64,000 bases of DNA from Solirubrobacter deserti (GTDB lineage Bacteria > Actinomycetota > Thermoleophilia > Solirubrobacterales > Solirubrobacteraceae), in assembly GCF_003344625.1 (NCBI RefSeq), contig NZ_QPKJ02000012.1:4970-68969 (forward strand). Reading direction: 5' to 3'. The position numbers were made by a program, and so were the translations under genes. The notes below the pieces were generated by a model. It was given only the letters and a program-made list of their open reading frames with translations. It did not search any database and was not told the DNA's origin. Below, piece after piece: positions 26,417-34,579 of this stretch; position 1 is the first letter of the stretch; every line of letters starts with the position of its first letter.

Positions 26417-27030
26417 AACCGGCTCCCGGGACGAGACGGAGTCTGAGCCCCTGACGGCACCCCCACGCCGATCATCGCGTCGCGCGTGACGAGCGAAGCC
26501 AGCCGCGCCTCGTCCCAGCCGTCCGTTCCGGCCGGCCGCATCGGCACGACCAGATACCGGACCTCGGCGGTCGAGTCCCACACGCGCACGGAGACCTCGG
26601 AGCCCAGCGTCACCCCGAAGTCGGCGAGCACCCCGCGCGGGTCCGACACCGCCCGGGAGCGATACGGCGCGCTCTTGTACCAGACCGGCGGCAGCCCGAG
26701 CACGCTCCACGGGTAGCACGAGCAGAGCGTGCACACGACCAGGTTGTGCACGGTCGGCGTGTTCTCCAGCGCAACCATGTGCTCGCCCTGGCGCCCGCGG
26801 ATGCCGAGCTCGGCGATCGCCGCCGTGGCGCCGCCCAGCAGTCGCTCCCGGTAGGCCTCGTCCAGCCATGCCCGGGCTACGACCCGCGCGCCGAGATGCG
26901 GGCCCACCTGGGTCTCGTAGGTCTCGACGAGCGCGTCGAGCGCCGCCGGGTCCACATGGCCGCCCGCGACCAGGGCGCTCTCGAGCGCCCGAACCCGGAC
27001 CTGCACGTCAGAAAGGTCGCTGTGTGTCAT
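26413..27030 (-). CDS. nthA: Nitrile hydratase alpha subunit, cobalt type
   Basis: The 205-residue protein has the metal-binding motif [10 protein letters not shown] with Cys100, Cys103, Ser104 and Cys105. Thr at position 101 (CTLCSC) is typical of cobalt enzymes, whereas iron enzymes have Ser there. The two outer cysteines are normally oxidised to sulfinic and sulfenic acids. Other family landmarks are [58 protein letters not shown] and [19 protein letters not shown]. It is the first gene of a three-gene operon with overlapping junctions. Thiocyanate hydrolase gamma shares the motif, but the alpha-beta gene split and order favour nitrile hydratase. Confidence 0.93.
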   Translation of the reverse strand: MTHSDLSDVQVRVRALESALVAGGHVDPAALDALVETYETQVGPHLGARVVARAWLDEAYRERLLGGATAAIAELGIRGRQGEHMVALENTPTVHNLVVCTLCSCYPWSVLGLPPVWYKSAPYRSRAVSDPRGVLADFGVTLGSEVSVRVWDSTAEVRYLVVPMRPAGTDGWDEARLASLVTRDAMIGVGVPSGAQTPSRPGSRL

Positions 27031-27096
27031 CCGCCCGTCAAACGATAAGCCTCCGCGTTGGCGGAAGCCATCGAGGGGGTATTCACCGCCGCACGC

Positions 27097-27405
27097 ATGG
27101 ACGACGACCTCACCATCACCGAATCACGCGACGACACCACCGTCACCGTTGCCGCGAAAGGCGAGATCGACCTCTCGAACGTCGGCGACCTGCGCGACGC
27201 CGTGACCTCGGCGTGCGAGGACTGCGATCGTTTGCGGCTGGACCTGTCCGAGATCGAGTTCATCGACAGCACCGGGCTCGGCGGCCTGCTCGAGCTCCGC
27301 AGCACGCTCAGATCGCGCAACGTCACGCTCGAGATCGTCGCCGGTGACGGGCCGGTGCGCCAAGCCGTCGAGATCACCGGCCTCGGGGAACTGCTCGCGC
27401 ACTAA
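27097..27405 (+). CDS. STAS-domain anti-sigma factor antagonist
   Basis: The 102-residue protein is a single STAS domain. The site Ser58 lies in [15 protein letters not shown], where SpoIIAA-like proteins are phosphorylated by an anti-sigma kinase. I chose the ATG at 27097 ([11 protein letters not shown]) because strand 1 of the fold starts here; a TTG at 27058 would add 13 residues and has no better site, although GAGGGGGT lies between. It should regulate a stress or sporulation-type sigma factor by partner switching. No anti-sigma kinase is adjacent, so its partner is elsewhere. It ends 12 bases before the next start codon. Confidence 0.88.
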   Translation: MDDDLTITESRDDTTVTVAAKGEIDLSNVGDLRDAVTSACEDCDRLRLDLSEIEFIDSTGLGGLLELRSTLRSRNVTLEIVAGDGPVRQAVEITGLGELLAH

Positions 27406-27416
27406 TACTTCACCGG

Positions 27417-28682
27417 GTGAGCAGCGCGTCCGCCGTCACCCGGTTCCTGCTCGGCAGCCTCGCCGCGATCGCGGTGATCCTGATCGGCGGCTTCTTCGCG
27501 CTGCGCGACGTCGCCACCGAGGAGGCCGAGCGCGACACGCGCGAGCGGGTGGTGATCGAGGGCCAACTGGTGCAGACGGCGCTCACCGAGGGCGTCCTCG
27601 AACGCGAGCCCGAGGCGCTGCGCAAGGTCGACGAGATCGTGCAGGGTCAGATCCTCGGCGCGTCGGTGGTGCGCGTGAAGCTGTGGGCGGCCGACGGCAC
27701 GATCCTGTACTCCGACGAGCCGCGCCTGATCGGCGAGCGCTTCACGCTCGGGGAGGAGGAGGCGGAGCTGTTCGAGACCGGCGGCTCGGACGCCGAGCTT
27801 TCCGACCTCTCCGAACCCGAGAACCGCTATGAGCGCCAGGAGGGCAAGCTGCTGGAGGCGCACGCGCCGATCCGCACGCCCGAGAGCGGGACCCAGGTGC
27901 TGTTCGAGATCTACCAGCGCTTCAGCTCGATCAACGCCAGCGCCAGCCGCATCCTGTCCACGCTGATTCCGCCGATGGTCGCCGGCCTGCTCGTGCTGCT
28001 GCTGTTCCAGGCGCCGCTGGCGTGGTCGCTCGCGCGCCGCCTGCAGCGCGGCCACGCCGAGCGCGAGCGGCTGCTGGCGGGCGCCATCGAGGCGCAGGAC
28101 CGCGAGCGGCGGCGGATCGCGGCCGACCTGCACGACGGCGTTGTGCAGGACCTGGCCGGCGTCGCGTTCGGCCTCGCCCCGCTGGCCGCCGACGCGCGCC
28201 GGCGTGGCAACGACGAGGAGGCGCGCGTGGTCGACGATGCCGTCGACACCCTGCGCCAAGGGGTGCGGGACATGCGCACGTTGCTGGTGGAGATCCACCC
28301 GCCCCGGCTGGAGTCCGCGGGCCTGGAGCCGGTGCTCGACGACCTGCTGAGCCCGCTGCGCGCGCAGGGCGTCGTCACGCACCTCAGCGTCGAGGAGCCC
28401 GTCCGCGACGAGGCGCTCGTCTACCGGGTCGCCCGTGAGGCGCTGCGCAACGTCAGCGAGCACGCGCAGGCGAGCACGGTCACGGTCGCCGTCACGCCCA
28501 CGCGGCTCACGGTCACCGACGACGGCCGCGGTTTCGACGCTTCCGAGCGCGCCGGGCGCGCCGAGCAGGGCCACGTCGGGCTCTCGCTGCTCGACGATCT
28601 GGTCGCGCAGGCGGGCGGCACGTTGACCGTGCGATCGAACCCCGGCAAGGGCACGACCGTAACGCTGGAGATGCCGCGATGA
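27417..28682 (+). CDS. NarL-type membrane sensor histidine kinase (HisKA_3)
   Basis: The 421-residue protein starts at a GTG. Two membrane helices (about 8-29 and 181-203) enclose a periplasm-side sensor of about 150 residues (VQGQILGASVVRVKLWAADG), similar to a single-Cache fold. The cytoplasmic part has His239 in RERRRIAADLHDGVVQDLAG, the hallmark of HisKA_3 kinases, and an ATPase domain with the boxes REALRNVSEHAQ and VTDDGRGFD and the final NPGKGTTVTLEMP. It pairs with the LuxR-type regulator that overlaps its stop (ATGA). The 12-base gap to the STAS gene suggests one transcript. Confidence 0.93.
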   Translation: MSSASAVTRFLLGSLAAIAVILIGGFFALRDVATEEAERDTRERVVIEGQLVQTALTEGVLEREPEALRKVDEIVQGQILGASVVRVKLWAADGTILYSDEPRLIGERFTLGEEEAELFETGGSDAELSDLSEPENRYERQEGKLLEAHAPIRTPESGTQVLFEIYQRFSSINASASRILSTLIPPMVAGLLVLLLFQAPLAWSLARRLQRGHAERERLLAGAIEAQDRERRRIAADLHDGVVQDLAGVAFGLAPLAADARRRGNDEEARVVDDAVDTLRQGVRDMRTLLVEIHPPRLESAGLEPVLDDLLSPLRAQGVVTHLSVEEPVRDEALVYRVAREALRNVSEHAQASTVTVAVTPTRLTVTDDGRGFDASERAGRAEQGHVGLSLLDDLVAQAGGTLTVRSNPGKGTTVTLEMPR

Positions 28683-29308
28683 TCCGCGTCCTGCTCGCCG
28701 ACGACCACGGTGTGATCCGCGACGGTCTCGGCCGGCTGATCGGCGGCCTGGAGGACGTCGAGCTCGTCGGTACGGCGGCCGACGGCGCCGAGGCGATCGA
28801 GAAGGCGGCTCAGCTGGAGCCTGACGTCGTGCTGATGGACCTCGACATGCCGCGCGTGGACGGGATCGAGGCCACCCGCCGCATCCTCGCCCGCCAGCAG
28901 ACGAACGTGCTCGTGCTCACGGCGTTCTCCGACCGCACCCGCATCCTCGGCGCGCTCGAGGCGGGTGCCTGCGGCTACCTGCTCAAGGACGCCGCGTCCG
29001 AGGACGTCGCGGAGGGCATCCGGGCCGCCGCGCGCGGCGAGTCCCCGCTCGACCCACGTGCCGCCCGCACCGTGCTGTCCGCGCGCAGCGAGCCCGACCC
29101 GCTCAGCGGCCTCTCCCAGCGGGAGCGCGAGGTGCTCGACGCGCTCGTCGAAGGGCTCCCGAACAAGCTGATCGCGCGCCGGCTGGAGATCTCCGAGAAG
29201 ACCGTCAAGTCGCACCTGACCCGGATCTTCCGCGTGCTCGACGTGACCGACCGCACGCAGGCCGCCCTGTGGGCGGAGCGCCACGGAGTCGGCCGAAAGT
29301 CCCATTGA
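28679..29308 (+). CDS. LuxR/NarL-family response regulator
   Basis: The 209-residue protein has a receiver domain with LLADDHGVIRDGL, phosphoacceptor Asp54 in VVLMDLDMPRVDG, Thr in VLVLTAFSD and Lys in GYLLKDAASED. The C-terminal helix-turn-helix is of LuxR type (LSQREREVLDALVEGLPNKL, ISEKTVKSHLTRIFRVLDVT). It is the cognate partner of the preceding kinase through the ATGA overlap. Targets are unknown; the lipoprotein gene 36 bases downstream could belong to the same unit. Confidence 0.94.
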   Translation: MIRVLLADDHGVIRDGLGRLIGGLEDVELVGTAADGAEAIEKAAQLEPDVVLMDLDMPRVDGIEATRRILARQQTNVLVLTAFSDRTRILGALEAGACGYLLKDAASEDVAEGIRAAARGESPLDPRAARTVLSARSEPDPLSGLSQREREVLDALVEGLPNKLIARRLEISEKTVKSHLTRIFRVLDVTDRTQAALWAERHGVGRKSH

Positions 29309-29344
29309 GTCCCCGACCGGGGCGTTGGCACCGTCCCGGCGTAG

Positions 29345-29662
29345 ATGTTGCGCCGCCGCCTGCTGCCGTTGCTCCTGCTGCTCGCGGCCGGCTGCGGGAG
29401 CGTGCGCGCGGCCGCTGACTGCCTGACGCTCGACGTCCGGCCCGAGGGGAAGCGCCTCGCGGCCACCGTGCGCGTCGGTGGGCGCGAGGACTGGCGCGTG
29501 GTGATCGTCCACGAGGGGCACGTCGCCTGGCGCGGAACGGCCCACGGGCCGTTCACCTACACGCACCGCATGAAGGACTACAGCGGCCCGGATCGCGTGA
29601 CCGTCCGGGCCACCGGACCGGGCGGAGAGGTCTGCACGAAAACCGATCAGGTTTCGGACTAG
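29345..29662 (+). CDS. Small putative lipoprotein
   Basis: The 105-residue protein begins with basic residues, a Leu-rich helix and a lipobox (LAAGC, Cys17), so it should be lipid-anchored outside the membrane. The mature domain is a short beta-sandwich-like sequence (RLAATVRVGGREDWRVVIVH, RVTVRATGPGGEV) with two further Cys. No family is recognised. It follows the response regulator closely, which suggests a link to the sensed signal. Confidence 0.7.
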   Translation: MLRRRLLPLLLLLAAGCGSVRAAADCLTLDVRPEGKRLAATVRVGGREDWRVVIVHEGHVAWRGTAHGPFTYTHRMKDYSGPDRVTVRATGPGGEVCTKTDQVSD

Positions 29663-29690
29663 TTGCATCTGAAATCGGATTCGCTACAGT
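29663..29690 (+). promoter_or_regulatory. Promoter of the yceI-reductase-tetR operon
   Basis: The -35 box TTGCAT (29663-29668) and -10 box TACAGT (29685-29690) are 16 bp apart. Transcription would start near 29697, at the edge of the palindrome at 29699-29720, so a bound repressor would block initiation or clearance. Confidence 0.5.
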
Positions 29691-29698
29691 GTCCTCCG

Positions 29699-29720
29699 TA
29701 AGCGGAATCGGTTCCGCTTA
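29699..29720. promoter_or_regulatory. Perfect 9-bp inverted repeat, probable TetR operator
   Basis: The arms TAAGCGGAA and TTCCGCTTA enclose TCGG. Length and symmetry fit a TetR-family dimer site. The third gene of the operon it precedes encodes a TetR regulator (30835), so autoregulation is likely. Confidence 0.65.
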
Positions 29721-29750
29721 GGTCACGAAGATTCTACGGAGGACGCCCCA

Positions 29751-30278
29751 ATGAGCACCACCACCGCGCTGGCCGGCACGTTCAACGCCGATCCGGTCCA
29801 CTCCAACTTCGGCTTCGCCGTCCGTTATCAGGGCGTCTCGCTCTTCAAGGGCACGCTCGACGAGGTCACCGCGACGCTCGTGGACGGCAAGCTCGAGGGC
29901 GCCGCCAAGGTCGAGTCGATCTCGATCCGCACGCCCGAGCAGTTCCGCGCGCACGTCCTGAGCGAGGAGTTCTTCGACGCCGCCAACCACCCCGAGATCA
30001 CGTTCGTCTCGTCCGACGTCGCCGTCGCCGACGACAACACCGTCGAGATCAAGGGCGAGCTGACGATCAAGGGCATCACCAACCCGGTCACCGCCAAGGG
30101 CACGTGGATCGCCCCGGCCGCCGACGCCTTCGGCAGCACCCGCGCGCACCTGAACGTCGAGGCCGTCATCGACCGCACGCAGTGGCAGATGAACTGGAAC
30201 GCCCCGCTGCCGTCCGGCGGCAAGGCGCTCGCCAACGACGTCACCCTCACGATCGAGCTCGCGCTCGTCCAGGCCTAA
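29751..30278 (+). CDS. YceI-family protein
   Basis: The 175-residue protein starts at the ATG behind TACGGAGGA. It shows the full YceI lipocalin-like pattern: FNADPVHSNFGFAVRYQGVS, SISIRTPEQFRAHVLSEEFF, EITFVSSDV, GELTIKGITNPVTAKGTW and DRTQWQMNWN. The family binds long isoprenoids such as quinone-like lipids in a beta-barrel. No signal peptide is present, so this copy is cytoplasmic, as in other actinobacteria. It heads an operon with an FMN reductase and a TetR regulator behind a strong palindromic operator, suggesting a response to quinones or other electrophiles. Confidence 0.93.
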   Translation: MSTTTALAGTFNADPVHSNFGFAVRYQGVSLFKGTLDEVTATLVDGKLEGAAKVESISIRTPEQFRAHVLSEEFFDAANHPEITFVSSDVAVADDNTVEIKGELTIKGITNPVTAKGTWIAPAADAFGSTRAHLNVEAVIDRTQWQMNWNAPLPSGGKALANDVTLTIELALVQA

Positions 30279-30283
30279 GCGCC

Positions 30284-30835
30284 ATGCGGATCCTCGGCAT
30301 CTCCGGCAGCCTGCGCCGAGGATCCCACAACCGCCGGCTGCTCCGGGCGGCGAGCACGCTGCTCCCGCCCGGGGTCGAGCTGGTGGAGTGGGACAACCTC
30401 GCGGGCCTTCCCGCCTTCGACGAGGACCTCGAGGCGACGCCGCCGGAGTCCGTGCTGGAGTTCTTCGCCGCGATCGAGGAAGCTGACGGCATCCTGATCG
30501 CCACGCCCGAGTACAACGCGTCGCTTCCGGGCGCGCTCAAGAACGCGCTCGACTGGGCCTCGCGGCCGTTCCCGGAGAACGTGCTGCGCGACAAGCCGGC
30601 CGCGGTCGTGGGCGCGAGTACCGGCCTGTTCGGCGCCGTCTGGGCGCAGGCCGAGGTGCGCAAGGCGCTCAAGGCGTCCGGCGCGCACCCGATCGAGAGC
30701 GAGCTCCCCGTCGGGCTCGCCGACTACGCGTTCGCGGAGGACGGCACGCTCAACGACCCCGAGCTCACGGAACGCTTCAAGGATCTCCTCGCCGATCTGG
30801 TGCGGGAGGTCACGGCCCCGGTCGAAGCCGCCTGA
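30284..30835 (+). CDS. NADPH-dependent FMN reductase (flavodoxin-like)
   Basis: The 183-residue protein starts at an ATG five bases after the yceI stop. The FMN phosphate loop is ILGISGSLRRGSHNRRLL, and the flavin-stacking segment is IATPEYNASLPGALKNALDW (P-E-Y-N-x-S-x-P-G). The family reduces FMN, quinones, chromate or azo compounds with NADPH. The context with YceI and TetR supports quinone or electrophile detoxification. Its TGA overlaps the ATG of the regulator gene by one base. Confidence 0.93.
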   Translation: MRILGISGSLRRGSHNRRLLRAASTLLPPGVELVEWDNLAGLPAFDEDLEATPPESVLEFFAAIEEADGILIATPEYNASLPGALKNALDWASRPFPENVLRDKPAAVVGASTGLFGAVWAQAEVRKALKASGAHPIESELPVGLADYAFAEDGTLNDPELTERFKDLLADLVREVTAPVEAA

Positions 30836-31425
30836 TGTTCGAGCTCCCGCAGTTCCAGGAACAACCGCGCGAGCGGGCGGACGCGGCCCGCAACCGTGAG
30901 CGCATCCTGACGGCTGCGGGCAGCCTCGTCGCCGAGAGCGGGATCGACGCCGTCTCGATGGAGGACGTCGCGAAGGCGGCCTGCGTCGGGACGGGCACGC
31001 TCTACCGCCGCTTCGGCGACCGTGCCGGGCTCGCCTACGCGCTGCTCGACGACCAGACCAAGGACTTCCAGAACGCGCTGATCTCCGGCCCGCCGCCGCT
31101 CGGGCCGGGCGTGCCGGCCGCCGAGCGGCTGCACGCGTTCGGCGCGGGCTTCCTCGATCTGATCGAGACCCACGCGGAGCTGATGGTCGCCGCGGCGCCG
31201 ACGGTCAAAGAGTCCTCGGGCGTGCTCGCGCTGTACGCGACACACCTGCGGATCCTGCTCGCGGAGGCGGCGCCGCACCTGGACGCGCGCTACACGGCGG
31301 AGTCACTGCTGGCGATGCTCGACCCCAAGCAGCATCTGCGGATGCGCCACGGGCTCGGCTACTCGCTCGACCAGCTGGTCCGCGGGTGGGACCAGCTGGT
31401 GGACGCGCTTACGCGGCGCCCTTGA
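30835..31425 (+). CDS. TetR-family transcriptional regulator
   Basis: The 196-residue protein has an N-terminal helix-turn-helix (AARNRERILTAAGSLVAESG, MEDVAKAACVGTGTLYRRFG) and a helical ligand domain. It is the last gene of the yceI-reductase operon and is translationally linked to it. The palindrome at 29699-29720 is the obvious candidate operator. The ligand pocket has no Cys pair, so direct thiol sensing is not evident. It overlaps the convergent cupin gene by 17 bases. Confidence 0.93.
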   Translation: MFELPQFQEQPRERADAARNRERILTAAGSLVAESGIDAVSMEDVAKAACVGTGTLYRRFGDRAGLAYALLDDQTKDFQNALISGPPPLGPGVPAAERLHAFGAGFLDLIETHAELMVAAAPTVKESSGVLALYATHLRILLAEAAPHLDARYTAESLLAMLDPKQHLRMRHGLGYSLDQLVRGWDQLVDALTRRP

Positions 31426-31693
31426 AGGCGCGGCGGTAGCCCATCACGATCCGGGCCTCGCCCGTGACCGCGCACATCGTGTGGTGGAAGCCGGCGGGGA
31501 CGATCGCCTCGCCGCCCGGGGAGAGGAGGTGCTCCTCGCCGTCGAAGCGGAGCGCGATGACGCCGTCGATCACGCGCAGCAGGGTGTCGTCCCAGGGACG
31601 GACGCGCAGCGGGGCTTCGGCGCCGAGCGTCTCGAAGGTGAGCGTGACGCCGTAGCCGACGGAATCGGAGCGGGAGGAAGTCAGGGAAGCCAT
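31409..31693 (-). CDS. Small single-domain cupin protein
   Basis: The 94-residue protein is one cupin barrel: PLRVRPWDDTLLRVIDGVIA, then LSPGGEAIVPAGFHHTMCAV. The metal site is reduced: the first motif lacks the usual His-x-His, and only the His-His of the second motif remains, so catalysis is doubtful and binding more likely. It lies 65 bases downstream of the F420 oxidoreductase gene on the same strand and may be its last operon member. Confidence 0.8.
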   Translation of the reverse strand: MASLTSSRSDSVGYGVTLTFETLGAEAPLRVRPWDDTLLRVIDGVIALRFDGEEHLLSPGGEAIVPAGFHHTMCAVTGEARIVMGYRRAFKGAA

Positions 31694-31758
31694 TGAGAGC
31701 GATCTTCTTAGGCCCGGCTCCCTCCCGCAGACCGGGAGGCGCGAGTGTCGCGGTGCGG

Positions 31759-32811
31759 CTACCCGAACGCCGGCATCACGCGGTCGTGCACAAGCTGGAG
31801 CTGGCCCTGGATGTTGGGCACGTTGGGCACGTCCTCGCCGCTGAAGAGCTTGACCAGCGCGGGATCGGAGAGCGCGAGGATCATGTGGTTCACGCCCGCC
31901 GGCTCGAGGTCGGTCTTGATCTTCTCGACCACCTCCTCGGGCGTGCCCGCAAGGCTGAGCTTCTCGGCGTAGTGCGGCTCGAACAGGCTCACGGCCTTCT
32001 TGACGTCGCCCGCGCCGAGCGCCTCGACGACCGGCGCCAGCTCGGACGCGTCGATCCCGTGGCGCGCGAGTTGCTCGGCGGGCATCGAGGAGATGTAGAA
32101 CGCGACCAGGATGCGCGCGGCCTGCTTGGCGGCCGCGCTGTCCTCGCTCACGACCGTCACGACCCAGGCGCCGTTGTCCAGGCTCGCGTAGTCGCGCCCC
32201 GCCTTCTCGGCGCCCTCTTTGAGCAGGCCGCTCGAGTAGTCGTAGGCCTCGCGCGAGTACGCGAGCGCCTGGTGCATGCCGTCGGCGATCTCCCCCGCGG
32301 TGCGGAACGAGCGCGGGCCCTTCATCGCCCCCATCTTGATCGGGATCCCGCCCTCCTGGACGGGGCGGGCGAACGTGTACAGGCCGGAGTACTTGAAGAA
32401 GTCGCCCTCGAAGGTGATCGCGCCGTCGGCGAGGAAGGTGCGCATCACGTGGATGGCCTCCTTCAGGCGGCTGAGCGGCTTCTGGCCCTCCCAGTCGATG
32501 TTGTACTGCGAGAGCAGGCCGAAGTTGCCGGTGGAGACGACGATCTCCGTGCGGCCGCCGGTGAGCTCGTCCAGGGACGCCATCTGCTGGCAGATCAACG
32601 TCGGCTCGCGCAGGAACACGTGGGTGACGTTCGGGCCGAAGCGGATGTTCTTGGTCTCGCGCGCGGCGGCGGAGAACAGCACCCAGAGGTCCTTGTGCCA
32701 GGTCTCGTCGACCGAGTAGCACGCATGGAAGCCGAGCTCGTCCGCGGTCTTGATCATGTCGATCATCTCGTCGAACGAGTAGTCGGGCAGCATGCAGTAG
32801 CTGAACCTCAT
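31759..32811 (-). CDS. LLM-class F420-dependent oxidoreductase
   Basis: The 350-residue protein starts at the ATG at 32811 behind GGAGG. It has the luciferase-like TIM-barrel pattern: MRFSYCMLPDYSFDEM, ADELGFHACYSVDETWHKD, RIFGPNV-like strand (NIRFGPNVTHVFLREPTLIC), GRTEIVVSTGNFG and IPIKMGAMKGPRSFRTAGEI. Members such as Mer, F420-dependent glucose-6-phosphate or alcohol dehydrogenases move hydride between F420 and a substrate. ATGA overlap with the 86-residue gene ties it to an Fe-S/FAD oxidase operon, which suggests a shared pathway, possibly hydroxy acid or alcohol oxidation. Confidence 0.88.
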   Translation of the reverse strand: MRFSYCMLPDYSFDEMIDMIKTADELGFHACYSVDETWHKDLWVLFSAAARETKNIRFGPNVTHVFLREPTLICQQMASLDELTGGRTEIVVSTGNFGLLSQYNIDWEGQKPLSRLKEAIHVMRTFLADGAITFEGDFFKYSGLYTFARPVQEGGIPIKMGAMKGPRSFRTAGEIADGMHQALAYSREAYDYSSGLLKEGAEKAGRDYASLDNGAWVVTVVSEDSAAAKQAARILVAFYISSMPAEQLARHGIDASELAPVVEALGAGDVKKAVSLFEPHYAEKLSLAGTPEEVVEKIKTDLEPAGVNHMILALSDPALVKLFSGEDVPNVPNIQGQLQLVHDRVMPAFG

Positions 32812-33068
32812 GAGTGATCCTCCGGCATCGTCTCGGACAGCTCGCCGGCGAGCAGCACCTCGTCGGCGAAGTGGGCGTGCATCCAGTCCAGGTGATCCCA
32901 TCGGGCGTTGAAGATGCGGCGGGAATCCCAGACCGGCATGTCCTGCTGGGGGGTGATCTGCATGAGGTCGGGGTCGACCTCGAACTGGTGCTCCAACCGT
33001 TCGATGACGGTGTCGGTGATGCGGCGCGGCTCCGGCGGCGTCTGGTCGCCCAGGCGGAAGATGCTCAT
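32808..33068 (-). CDS. Conserved-looking 86-residue protein of the oxidase operon
   Basis: The protein is soluble and acidic, with no signal peptide or Cys. It reads as two parts: an N-terminal DTVIERLEHQFEVDPDLMQI and an aromatic segment FNARWDHLDWMHAHFADEVL. It has ATGA overlaps at both ends, with the FAD oxidase and the F420 oxidoreductase, so it must be made in proportion to them. I recognise no family. A small subunit or assembly factor linking the two enzymes is a guess from its position. Confidence 0.75.
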   Translation of the reverse strand: MSIFRLGDQTPPEPRRITDTVIERLEHQFEVDPDLMQITPQQDMPVWDSRRIFNARWDHLDWMHAHFADEVLLAGELSETMPEDHS

Positions 33069-34579
33069 TCGTAGGCCTCGTCGAGCGACTGCTTGCCGGG
33101 GTTCATGATGTTGTTCGGGTCCAGCGCGCGCTTGATGGCCTTCACGACCGGCCACGCGCTGCCCATCTCCTCGGGGACGAGCTCGGCGTCGCCTTCGCGG
33201 GTCGCCCCGTGGCACGCCGTGATCGACCCGCCGTACTTGAGGCTGACCTGAGCGATCTCGCGCTTGCAGCTCACCCAGGCGGCCCAGTTCTCGTCGTTGA
33301 GCTTCTGCTCCCAGATGCCCACGTCGATCTCCACCAAGTAGTCGGCCCACGGCTTGTGGGAACCGCTGGTGTAGGCGAACATGCCCCAGTCGTCGAAGAT
33401 GCCGTACCGCTCGCGGTAGCGGGCGACGATCGCGTGCCACTCCTCGCGCACCTGCGGCAGCACGGAGTAGTTGAGCGCGGCGTCCTCGCAGTGCCAGCTC
33501 ATCAGCACGGCCTGGCCGTCGAGGTCACGGCCGTGCAGCGGGGTGGCGTAGCGGTCGTGTCTTGACGCCCAGTCTCCCGCGGAGATCTCGTCGCCGAGGT
33601 ACTTGCCGTCGTTGGAGCGGCCGAGCCGCATGATCTCCTTGGACGCCGGCTCGACCTCGCACCGGCGGCCGTACATCGCGACCGCCACGACGGCCCTCAC
33701 GGACTCCGGCTGCGGGATGTAGGCCTCGTCGTCGCGGCGCAGGTACTCGATCTTCTTCTCGTCGAAGAGCACGACGCCCGCGAGCGTGGCCAGGCCTGAC
33801 TTGGTCAGGATGCCGGTGGTGGCGTAGGCCTTCATGTAGTCGTCGAAGGCGAAGAACGCGGCGAACTCGGTCTCCGGGCGGGGAACGAGCTCGAGCGTCG
33901 CCTGGGTGGTGATCCCGAGCGTGCCCTGGTGGCCGGTGAACAGCTGCTTGAGCGTGAGGCCGGTGGAGGACTTGCGCAGCTTGCGGCCGCCGCCCTCGGC
34001 GATCTCGACGATCTCGCCCGTGGGAAGCACGACCTCCATCGAGATCACGAGGTCACGCGTGTGGCCGAAGCGGGCGCCCAGGAGCGACCAGCCGCCCGTG
34101 CCGATCCGCCCGCCGACCAGGCTGCACGGGTAGGAGGCGGGATCGTCGGGATAGATCACGCCGTACTTCTTCAGCTCCTCGTTGAGCTTGAGCATGTTGA
34201 TGCCCGGCCCGACGGTCACCGTGCGGTCCACGAGGTCGATCTCGTGGATCTGGTTCATGAGCTTGCAGTCGATCATGATCCCGCCGCGCAGCGGGACGGC
34301 GCCGTCGCTGAGGCCGGTGCCGCCGGCGCGGGGGACGATCGGGATCCCGTGGCGATTGGCGAGCTTGACGACCTCGGAGACCTCGACGGCCGTGCGCGGG
34401 AGGATCACGACGTCCGGGAAGTGCTCGGCCCAGCGGTGCACCGGGAACGGCGCGGGAACGCGGGAGCGGAACGCGCGTGAGCTCCGGTCGGGGCGGACGC
34501 GCGCGTCGTCGCCGATGATCGCGCGCAGCTCCGCCAGGACGTGGTCGTCGATCGCGGCCTTGAACGCGGTCCGGCTCAC
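33065..34579 (-). CDS. FAD-binding oxidase (GlcD/D-lactate dehydrogenase type)
   Basis: The 504-residue protein starts at the GTG at 34579 in a GTGA overlap with the Fe-S gene. The PCMH FAD-binding domain is clear: ILPRTAVEVSEVVKLANRHG, IPIVPRAGGTGLSDGAVPLR, ITVGP-like strand TVTVGPGINMLKLNEELKKY, GTGGWSLLGARFGHTRDLVI and GHQGTLGITTQATLELVPRP. The C-terminal oxidase domain ends with the family motif ALDPNNIMNPGKQ. Relatives oxidise glycolate, D-lactate or other 2-hydroxy acids and pass electrons to an Fe-S subunit, which is encoded just upstream. Substrate unknown. Confidence 0.91.
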   Translation of the reverse strand: MSRTAFKAAIDDHVLAELRAIIGDDARVRPDRSSRAFRSRVPAPFPVHRWAEHFPDVVILPRTAVEVSEVVKLANRHGIPIVPRAGGTGLSDGAVPLRGGIMIDCKLMNQIHEIDLVDRTVTVGPGINMLKLNEELKKYGVIYPDDPASYPCSLVGGRIGTGGWSLLGARFGHTRDLVISMEVVLPTGEIVEIAEGGGRKLRKSSTGLTLKQLFTGHQGTLGITTQATLELVPRPETEFAAFFAFDDYMKAYATTGILTKSGLATLAGVVLFDEKKIEYLRRDDEAYIPQPESVRAVVAVAMYGRRCEVEPASKEIMRLGRSNDGKYLGDEISAGDWASRHDRYATPLHGRDLDGQAVLMSWHCEDAALNYSVLPQVREEWHAIVARYRERYGIFDDWGMFAYTSGSHKPWADYLVEIDVGIWEQKLNDENWAAWVSCKREIAQVSLKYGGSITACHGATREGDAELVPEEMGSAWPVVKAIKRALDPNNIMNPGKQSLDEAYE

